A DNA stretch of 64,000 nt from Halichoerus grypus. Its lineage: Eukaryota > Chordata > Mammalia > Carnivora > Phocidae. Below, one piece after another: positions 58,401 through 64,000 of the stretch; position 1 is the first letter of the stretch, and the number at the start of each line of letters is the position of its first letter. The stretch spans positions 130,617,966 through 130,681,965 of the forward strand of contig NC_135718.1 of assembly GCF_964656455.1 (NCBI RefSeq). Reading direction: 5' to 3'. The notes under the pieces were generated by a model. It saw only the letters and a list, made by a program, of their open reading frames with translations. It did not search any database and was not told where the DNA came from. The position numbers and the translations under genes are program-made.

Positions 58401-58512
58401 GATGGGTGAAGGGAACCGAAACCTCTGGTCGCAGTCGCCTGAAAGAACATCCCACTGTGACACTATGTTATCAGTGGAAGCACTCACGAGCTTATGACCA
58501 TCTCGACTCCAG
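43401..58512 (-). CDS. RBBP5: Retinoblastoma-binding protein 5, partial (residues 74-538, 11 exons)
   Basis: Core subunit, with WDR5, ASH2L and DPY30, of the MLL/SET1 (COMPASS) complexes that methylate histone H3 Lys4 in the nucleus. Eleven coding exons are present on the minus strand, all GT..AG and in frame; counting back from the stop places the first full residue here at Trp74 of 538, matching the human length exactly. Visible parts: most of the WD40 propeller (residues 74 to about 330), the acidic D/E box [15 protein letters not shown] (344-358, with Ser350) that binds ASH2L, the WDR5-binding motif [10 protein letters not shown] (373-382), and a basic Lys/Pro/Gly-rich tail ending GGAISELL. 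The exons for residues 1-73 are not found before the right edge, so the gene continues out of the window. The introns are rich in SINE and LINE copies; the largest in the window is 6.1 kb. Confidence 0.97.
44439..44660 (-). mobile_element. CAN SINE, reverse
   Basis: Long T/A-rich tail, 'gacagagagatagacagcga', 'gatcatgacctgagctgaag' and head 'gagccacacaggcgcccc'. The 6-bp ATTGAT flanks both sides. In the last RBBP5 intron. Confidence 0.94.
46216..46420 (+). mobile_element. CAN SINE
   Basis: Head 'ggggcacctgggtggctcag', 'gatcgagccccacatcaggc', tail 'aaataaataaataaaatctt' and AAC repeats. A perfect 14-bp duplication AACAATTTAGCTCT flanks it (46202-46215 and 46421-46434). Confidence 0.96.
47267..47296 (+). 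pseudogene. U6 snRNA 5' fragment (truncated, tailless retrocopy)
   Basis: 30 nt match the first 30 nt of U6 snRNA (GCTCGCTTCGGCAGCACATA and the following bases), with one change at position 2. The copy stops at the internal AAAA of U6 (about nt 27-30). A perfect 16-bp duplication AAAACAGCTGCCTCTC flanks it at 47251-47266 and 47293-47308; the AAAA is shared by the fragment and the second copy. The first copy is preceded by TT, giving the L1 endonuclease site TT/AAAA. It lacks the rest of U6 and cannot be functional. Lies in the last RBBP5 intron, antisense to that gene. Confidence 0.88.
47963..48086 (-). mobile_element. CAN SINE, short form, reverse
   Basis: 'ttttaagtaggcctcatgcc', 'gagatcaagagtcggacact' and head 'gactgagccacctaggcatc'. 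A perfect 15-bp duplication TCTGGCCACATTTTA flanks it (47948-47962 and 48087-48101). Confidence 0.94.
49232..49396 (+). mobile_element. Non-autonomous hAT-type DNA transposon (MER-like)
   Basis: Opens CAGGGGTTCTTA and closes TTAAGAGCCACTG, forming short terminal inverted repeats, with 'gccatggattcctacaggaatctgatgaaag' inside. The flanks AATTAAAC and AATTAAGC are a near-perfect 8-bp target duplication, as expected for hAT elements. Strand is nominal. Confidence 0.75.
49568..49759 (-). CDS. RBBP5: RBBP5 exon, residues 466-530
   Basis: [18 protein letters not shown], then [18 protein letters not shown] to ELSQPLA. The basic [10 protein letters not shown] stretch resembles an AT-hook. The donor is GGCAG then gtaagg. 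Confidence 0.97.
50800..51029 (-). CDS. RBBP5: RBBP5 exon, residues 389-466
   Basis: [20 protein letters not shown], then [34 protein letters not shown] and IELQGVPND. The acceptor is ccaaatag. Open sequence upstream of this acceptor is intron, not coding. Confidence 0.97.
51414..51483 (-). CDS. RBBP5: RBBP5 exon, residues 366-389 (WDR5-binding motif)
   Basis: [17 protein letters not shown] then IAAFCSS. Only 70 bp. [10 protein letters not shown] is the segment that contacts WDR5 in the family. The donor is AGCAG then gtgagc. Confidence 0.96.
51758..51939 (-). mobile_element. CAN SINE, reverse
   Basis: 'tttaatttatttgagagcga', 'ggactcgatcccaggactcc' and head 'aattgagccacccaggtgcc'. A perfect 16-bp duplication GATAATTTCCATTCAA flanks it (51742-51757 and 51940-51955). 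Confidence 0.95.
52398..52499 (+). mobile_element. CAN SINE, short form
   Basis: Head 'gggcgcctggctgggtcagt', 'gtgagttcaagccccatgtt', A-rich tail. AACAATGAG is duplicated at 52390-52398 and 52500-52508. Confidence 0.9.
52535..52660 (-). repeat. MIR SINE fragment, reverse
   Basis: 'ttacatgaattactccccac', 'ctattattaccactatttta' and 'cagatgaggaaattcaggtt' are reverse MIR landmarks. The next SINE inserted just after it. Confidence 0.7.
52670..52885 (+). mobile_element. CAN SINE
   Basis: Head 'ggggcgcctgggtggctcag', full body, tail 'aaataaataaataaaatctt' plus an A-rich run. Flanked by 'aaagaataataag' and 'aaagagtaataag', a duplication with one mismatch. Confidence 0.94.
53180..53297 (-). CDS. 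RBBP5: RBBP5 exon, residues 327-366 (D/E box)
   Basis: [17 protein letters not shown], then [18 protein letters not shown] to PEQTG. Holds the acidic ASH2L-binding box and Ser350. Confidence 0.97.
53925..53996 (-). CDS. RBBP5: RBBP5 exon, residues 303-326
   Basis: [19 protein letters not shown] then AQNQV: 24 whole codons, the closing strand of the propeller. The donor is CAAGTA then gtaagt. Confidence 0.97.
54093..54246 (-). CDS. RBBP5: RBBP5 exon, residues 251-302
   Basis: [20 protein letters not shown], then [18 protein letters not shown] to ELLLDVA: a clear WD40 repeat with the LYIWE strand. Confidence 0.97.
54335..54454 (-). CDS. RBBP5: RBBP5 exon, residues 211-251
   Basis: [20 protein letters not shown], then [21 protein letters not shown]40 repeat strand IIRVYD. 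The donor is AATAG then gtgtgt. Confidence 0.97.
55476..55585 (-). CDS. RBBP5: RBBP5 exon, residues 175-211
   Basis: [20 protein letters not shown], then [16 protein letters not shown]. The acceptor is aactttag and the donor GGGAG then gtgaga. Confidence 0.97.
55705..55925 (+). mobile_element. CAN SINE with GATA-repeat tail
   Basis: Head 'ggggcgcctgggtggctcag'; 'gggctccctgctcc' occurs twice in a row; the tail carries about six GATA units (55887-55912) before 'aataaaatctttaaaaaata'. Imperfect flanking duplication around 'ataaacatctc' and 'ataacgtctc'. Confidence 0.93.
56025..56525 (+). repeat. L1 LINE 3' end (old L1M-type)
   Basis: 'ttattcacaatagtcaaaag', 'gaaataagccagtcacaaga', 'ggttgccaggggccggggag' and 'ttatgttatgtgtattttac' follow the 3' end of old mammalian L1 in order. 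Sense on the + strand, in an RBBP5 intron. Confidence 0.88.
56625..56824 (+). mobile_element. CAN SINE (diverged)
   Basis: 'gaggcgctgggtagctcagt', 'gcatcagactcttggtttcg', tail 'aaataaataaatctttaaaa' and poly-A. More diverged than its neighbours and lacking part of the middle. Confidence 0.88.
56981..57186 (+). mobile_element. CAN SINE
   Basis: Head 'ggggcgcctgggtggctcag', 'gatcaagccccacatccggc', tail 'aaataaataaataaaatctt' and poly-A. Lies 165 bp upstream, in + coordinates, of an RBBP5 exon. Confidence 0.95.
57351..57513 (-). CDS. RBBP5: RBBP5 exon, residues 120-174
   Basis: [19 protein letters not shown], then [20 protein letters not shown] to [14 protein letters not shown]40 region. Confidence 0.97.
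58372..58512 (-). CDS. RBBP5: RBBP5 exon, residues 73-120 (first exon inside the window)
   Basis: [20 protein letters not shown], then [18 protein letters not shown] to YHPRDQ: a canonical WD40 repeat ending in SQWD. The acceptor is tttttccag. The next exon upstream is not in the remaining 5.5 kb. Confidence 0.97.
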
Positions 58513-59045
58513 CTGGAAAAAAAAAAGGTGGGTAATTTAGCACATATTCTAAGTTAAAGTAATTTAGCACAAATTCTAAGTACATTGTACCACTCTTAAG
58601 GATAAAAATGTCTGAGTCACACATCTGCCTAGCTGCAGGAGTCAACAGTATTCCTTTTTTTATATATATATATATACTCAAATCCACAAACTTTCCCAAC
58701 TAAACAATGAATAAGAATATTTCATGACATTTCTGTAGGTAGTAACAAAAGCTCGTAGTAGTTCAAGATAACAGTAACAAGTGGCTCCAGGAAATAAGAC
58801 TCAAACGTTTAAAAGAGTCTATCATCAGCTTGCCCTTAAATGTTGATGTAACAAGTATTTAGGGAGTGGGAGGTGAGGGAGTATCTGAGCTTTCTGAGGT
58901 TGTCCCAGAAATAGCACCATCACAGTGTAAGCAAAACAATAAAAATAAGTATCTGTTATTTAAAATAACTAAGAAAGGAATTAATTCCTCCTGCTAAGTA
59001 TAGCTAAACACCCTGGACATTACACATAAAACACAAAGACGCTGG

Positions 59046-59252
59046 CGGGCGCCTCCGTGGCTCAGTCGGTTAAGCGCCTGCATTCGGCTCCGTTCACGAT
59101 CCCAGGGTCCTGGGACTGAGCCCCGCGTCGGGCTCCCTGCTCAGTGGGGAGTCTGCTTCTCCCTCTCCCTCTGCCTCTGCTGCTGTTCCTGCTTGTGCTC
59201 TCTCAACCTCTCTCAAATAAATAAATAAAATCTTTATTATAAAAAAAAAAAG
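59046..59252 (+). mobile_element. CAN SINE
   Basis: Head 'ggcgggcgcctccgtggctc', 'ctgagccccgcgtcgggctc', tail 'aaataaataaataaaatctt' and poly-A. Confidence 0.94.
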
Positions 59253-59559
59253 ACTCTGAAGGGCAGAGCAAAGACTGATTGGCTAGAGACTACAGGATAT
59301 GAGGAATGACACAATACAAAGTTCCTTGGATTTTCTTTTTTGCCTTATACATCCCAGACTGAGTGATGGAGAAGCCAACAGCCCAGTAACACCAACGGGC
59401 TCACTCACACAAATAAAGCCTCAAGAAGAGCCTGCTTTCACTAGCCAAAGGACCAGGACTGGACAGCACAGAGAGACAGAAAACTTTTAGGCAATAATGA
59501 CTCTTCCAGCAACCACCGTGAAAAAAACTGCAGCCCCACCTCCATCCCAGTCAACAAAA

Positions 59560-61775
59560 TCTAAATAGAATCTAGACCTCCACCCTTGCCTAGTTACAGC
59601 CTAGTTACCCTTCTCCACTCACTGCACTGGTGTCAGAGAAAGCTCAGGGGGCAGCCAGATTTCCATAGCCATCAGCCTGTAATAAGGACTCCCACTGAGT
59701 GTTAGTGGAGGCCACATGGAGAACAGGAACAAGGTACTCCTATCCTTCCCCACCAGCATGGTATCAGACCAGGAGGCCAGGGGGGAGCCTGAACTTCCCA
59801 CCGCACCTAGCATAATGATGCCAAGTAAGAAGCTTGGACTTCTAACCCATCTGGCAATTAACAAGATAGTGCCCTCTCTTCTCTCCTCTCAAAGGAGGCC
59901 AGTTAAAACATAAGATTTACATAAGCCCTACAGTCTTAGGATACCCAAAAAGCCCAAGTTTCAATTGAAAATGACTATCAATCCAAGAACAAAAAAATCT
60001 CAACTTGAATGAGAAAAGATAATCAACAGATACTAACGGTGAGATAACATAGATGTTAGAATTATCTGACAAGGATTTTAATGCAGTCATCATAAATATG
60101 TTTCAATAAGCAATTATGAACATGCTTGAAATAAATGAAAAAAAAAAAAAAAAAAACAGAAAGTCTCAGCAAAGAAATAAAAGATGGAGAGAAGACCTGA
60201 ATTTTAGAAATGAAACACACAACTAAAATAAGAAACCCAACAGATGGGTTCAGGAGCCAATGGAGAAAAAAGAGGAAAGAATCAGTGAACTGGAAAACAG
60301 AATAATAGTTATCCAATCTGAATAAGAGAAAAAACAGACTAAAAAAAATGAACAGAACCTCAGGGACTTGTGGGACTATAATAAAAGATCTAAGATCCAC
60401 ATCATCAGAGTCCTAGAAGAGAAGGAAGAATAGGGCTTCAAAGTATTGAAGGAATAATGGCTGAAATTTCCCCAAACTCGGCAAAAGATATGAAACCTAC
60501 AGATTCAAGAAGCTGAGCAAACGTCAAACAGGGTGAGCTCAAAGAAATCCACTTCCAAGATACAGAGACAAACCTCTGAAACCTAAAGACAAAGAAAAAA
60601 AAATCCTTAAAGCAGCAAGAGAGGAAGGACATCTTACCTATGGAAACAAACAATACAAACAGGCAAACACACAAAAAACTCATGTGACAGCAGATTTCTC
60701 ACCAGAAAGCATGGAAGGAAGTGGCACACTGAAGTGCTGAGAGAAAAAGAGCTGCCAACCCAAATTCTATTATCAGCAAAAATATCCTTCAGGAACAAAA
60801 AGGTAAATCAAGATATTTGGCCAGAAGATCTACCCTAAAAGGATGATTCAAAGAAGTTCTCTAAATGGAAAGGAAATGATAAAAGAAGGAATCTTAGAAC
60901 ATGAGGGAAAAAGAACAATGAAAAAGAATAAAAATATAGGTAAATAAGATCAATTTTTTTCCCTCTAGTTTTGACATTTGAACCAAAGATTGTAACACTG
61001 TCTTATGTGGGTCTCAATGTATATAGAAGAAATATTTAAGACAATTATATACAAAGAAGGGTAAATGGAAGTACGGTTTCTACACTTCACTTGAACTGGT
61101 AAAATGTCAACACCAGTGGACTGTAGTAAGTTAGGTGTACACAATGTAATACCTAGTAACCACCGAAAAGTTATACCAATACCCTCAAAAATACTATACA
61201 GTTCTCTCTTATCCATGGGGGATACTAAGACCCCCCCCAGTGGATGCCTGAAGCCACCAATAGTATCGAATGCCATGTAGACTGTTTTCCCGTACATAAC
61301 ATACCTATGAGAAAGTTTCATTTATAAGTTAGGCACAGTAAAAGATTAACAACGACCAATAACAAAACAGAACAATTAACAATATACTGTAATTAAAGTT
61401 GTCTGAACGCGGTCTCTCTCAAATTCTCTTACTATACTCACTCTTGTGATGGTGTGAAATGACCAAGTGCCTAAGTGAGGACCGGAAACACAGGGAGGGA
61501 GGGACACAGGCATCGTGATGCAGCCTGAGGCCACTACCACCCTTCTGACATGTCAGAATCATCTGCTCCTAACTGTGGTTGACCACAGGTAACTGAAACC
61601 GCAAAAAGGAAAACCACAGGTAAGGGGGACTACTGCAGATGAAGTGGAATTCTAAAAAATGTTCAAGAAACCCAGAGGAAGGCAGGGGAAAAAATGAAAA
61701 ACAGAAGGGACAAAAATAAATAAATAAAATTTAAAACATAAAAAAAAAGAAACAGAAGGGACAGAGAAACCCAAA
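59560..61775 (+). repeat. Old L1/HAL1 element, 5' and ORF1-like part
   Basis: 'aagcccaagtttcaattgaa', 'gaaagtctcagcaaagaaat', 'cagggacttgtgggactata', 'aagaagctgagcaaacgtca', 'gaaggaatcttagaacatga' and 'attctaaaaaatgttcaag' follow an L1 ORF1 region and its downstream part. No ORF2-like sequence follows, which fits HAL1 (half-L1) but may be truncation. Many stops: dead. Interrupted by a DNA transposon at 61.2 kb. The left edge is uncertain. Confidence 0.7.
61198..61637 (+). mobile_element. Tigger-type (TcMar) non-autonomous DNA transposon
   Basis: Opens 'cagttctctcttatccatgg' and closes 'ggtaagggggactactg', whose reverse complement pairs with the start as an imperfect inverted repeat. Inside, 'agtggatgcctgaagccacc' and 'gttgaccacaggtaactgaa' are landmarks of the Tigger-related family. 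It sits inside the L1/HAL1 remnant, so it inserted later. Strand is nominal. Confidence 0.7.
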
Positions 61776-61847
61776 ACCAGTATTTACCCAAATTTTACAA
61801 TAAAAAGGAGTTGCTACTGAGGAACTTGGCTGGCTGTATACCTCCGT

Positions 61848-62095
61848 GGTTAAGAACATAGGCTCAAGAGTCAGACTTATGCTGAAGCCTGGACATTACC
61901 ACCTTTTAGATGTGTGATCTTGGGCAAGTTATATATCCTTCTGAGCTTCAATTTCCTCTCCTATAACATGGGCTCAATAATATTACCTAACCAGCAGAAG
62001 ACTGTTGACAGAATTAAGATCAGTATATATAAAATTCCTATCCCAATGCCTGGCACATAGCAAGTGCTCAAAAAACATTAATTATTTGTATCAGA
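61848..62095 (+). repeat. MIR SINE (old)
   Basis: 'gtggttaagaacataggctc', 'tgtgatcttgggcaagttat', 'atgggctcaataatattacc' and 'ctggcacatagcaagtgctc' cover almost the full MIR length. Confidence 0.85.
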
Positions 62096-63119
62096 GACAA
62101 GATGAATGTATTCCCAGACTTGGGACTCAAGGGGCAGAGGAAGGCAGGGGTAAAATAAGGAAGTGAATATAAAGGGATCAAGTTCAAGTCTGCATACGAA
62201 AGGACTCTTGTGTCTCTCTCCCACCAGCTCTAGAACACTTGCAGTCATGCTTACCCCTCAGAAAGGCAAGTAGAAGATTCTTCTAGAGAATGCGAACCTA
62301 AAAAAAAAGAGGCCTGAAGATGCCCTTCTGTTAGGATTCACAAAAAAAAGCCAGTGACCCACCCCATTTCAGTGAATGATAGGAGGGTAAGAGGGTGAGC
62401 TAAAACTTGCATACGGTGTTAACAATATGTCCATGGATAATTTTTGAAATTAACAAACCAAGAAAAAGTAACATACACATGTTATTTAGAAATATGGAGA
62501 TAAATATCAGAAGAAACAGACAAAAAAATGAAAGCAGAGAGGGGACCAGACCATAATGGAGTGGGGCGAAACAAGGGACAGCTTTCGTTGCTGTTCTTGT
62601 AAGCCTTACAGCGCAATCTGACTACAGAACAGAATGTTAGCTATCATTCCATTTTTTTCTTTAAGCCCTTTTGTACTATAATATCCTTTTCTCTTTTCCC
62701 CACAATAAGCTTGTATTTCTGTTAAAATAGAAGGGACTCTAATTTTGAAAACGAAATTATTAACAAGTGAAAAGTAAAAGGGGCTCTCCCACTAAAAAAC
62801 ATAATATTAATATATCCAACAATTCCAAACTCCATAAGCAGGCACAAAATTAGAAGCTCAGGGAAAAAAACAAACACAAAAACCAGAAACTGGGATTATA
62901 GCAGTAAAACAGCAAACAAGGTTCATAAATCACAGCACTTACCATCTCACAGGGAAGATACTCATAAGACAAATATTTGCAATAAAATAACAGGAGACAC
63001 ACAGCCATGATCTCAAACTTACATTTCCCCCCTCAATTTTACATTCGTATCTTCATGCAAACCAGAAGTCTAAGGACCATCCTAACTTCTGCACTTCACT
63101 CAGACTCCCCATCTGACTA

Positions 63120-63985
63120 ATGACCAGGACTCTTACTTCTGCCCTCTCCCCTCTCCCCACCGCTCAGCCCCAGTCCTGCTGCCACTGTGCTCATCATCTC
63201 TAGCCAAGATCTCTGCATTTCCCTGATCTTCATTCGCTCTTCTTCAATCTCTTTAACATATGCTGTCCTAGAGATTTTTTTAAAAATAAAAAGCTCATCA
63301 TATCACTTTCTTTCCTACAATGTCTTAATGGCTTCACAGTTACCTACAAGATGAAGTTCAAATTCATACTATGGTAACACAGCATCCTCCATGAGGATCT
63401 CAGTTTACTGGCTCTTGCCATTATCACATCTGCCACACCACAATCCAGCTATCTTGAACTACCTGCGGTTCCCCATCTTATCGTGCTTGTTTGAAGCTGA
63501 TGGACCTTTGCCTGGGCAGCGTCCTTTGCGGGGAATACAACTGGCAAACACCTATATCTCACAAGTTTGAGGTTAGAAACTATCTTGCCTAGGAAGCCTT
63601 TCCTGACCACTGTTCTCCTCCAGTACATGGATCATCTCTTCCTTTGCACCTTCACCTCCACTAAATCTCAAACACAGTTCTTGTTTTTTTTGTTTTTTTT
63701 TTAAAGATTTTATTTATTTATTTGACACAGAGAGAGACAGCGAGAGAGGGAACACAAGCAGGGGGAATGGGAGAGGGAGAAGCAGGCTTCCCACCGAGGA
63801 GGGAGCCCGATGCAGGGCTTGATCCCAGGATCCTGGGATCATGACCTGAGCTGAAGGCAGACGCTTAACGACTGAGCCACCCAGGCGCCCCTCAAACACA
63901 GTTCTTATATAGGAACCATAAAGCTTCAGTACCTGCACCTGCTACATAATTCATGCTCAACGTTGCTGAATGAATGTATAAGTGA
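63120..63985 (+). repeat. L2 LINE remnant, split by a SINE
   Basis: 'tttcctacaatgtcttaatg', 'gcttcacagttacctacaag', 'gatgaagttcaaattcatac' and 'aagcctttcctgaccactgt' follow the L2 3' region; after the SINE it resumes and ends 'gttgctgaatgaatgtata', the L2 3' terminus. Confidence 0.65.
63683..63890 (-). mobile_element. CAN SINE, reverse, inside L2
   Basis: Poly-T, 'aaagattttatttatttatt', 'gatcatgacctgagctgaag' and head 'gagccacccaggcgcccc'. A perfect 16-bp duplication CTCAAACACAGTTCTT flanks it (63667-63682 and 63891-63906). Confidence 0.96.
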
Positions 63986-64000
63986 AAAAGTTTATGCACA

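Overview
This is vertebrate nuclear DNA from a mammal, almost certainly a caniform carnivore. Coding sequence is split into short exons with GT..AG introns. At least 17 copies of the carnivore tRNA-Lys-derived SINE (CAN/SINEC; head reading GGGGCGCCTGGGTGGCTCAG, tail AAATAAATAAAATCTTT) are scattered through it, on top of old MIR, L2, L1 and DNA-transposon remnants. The SINE tail looks more like the bear/seal/mustelid type than the dog type, but that is a judgement from memory, not an alignment.

The layout matches the mammalian CNTN2 - TMEM81 - RBBP5 block (human 1q32.1). Positions 1-2.5 kb are upstream sequence with one old MIR. A GC- and CpG-rich block at 2.5-3.6 kb looks like the CNTN2 promoter and non-coding exon 1. 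A 9.3 kb first intron follows. The CNTN2 (contactin-2/TAG-1) coding exons run on the + strand from 12,592 to 31,152. All 22 coding exons were placed; every junction is GT..AG, and the joined CDS is 3,123 nt (1,040 codons plus stop), the length expected for the family. A 3'UTR of about 4.1 kb ends near 35.27 kb.

Facing it tail-to-tail on the - strand is the single-exon TMEM81 gene (39,011-39,862; 283 codons). Further right, also on the - strand, are the last 11 coding exons of RBBP5 (43,401-58,512), encoding residues 74-538 with a 2.0 kb 3'UTR ending near 41.37 kb. Its first exons lie beyond the right edge. The RBBP5 introns are packed with SINEs, an old L1/HAL1 region holding a Tigger-like DNA transposon, and an L2 split by a SINE.

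The three genes have unrelated roles: CNTN2 is a neuronal adhesion protein, TMEM81 a sperm membrane protein and RBBP5 a core subunit of the MLL/SET1 H3K4 methyltransferase complexes. They are neighbours by ancient synteny, not an operon. I found no new multi-gene system. The most distinctive items are a 26-30 nt U6 snRNA 5' fragment flanked by a perfect 16-bp target duplication at an L1-type cut site, an RGD-to-RGE change in CNTN2, and a long cytoplasmic tail on TMEM81.
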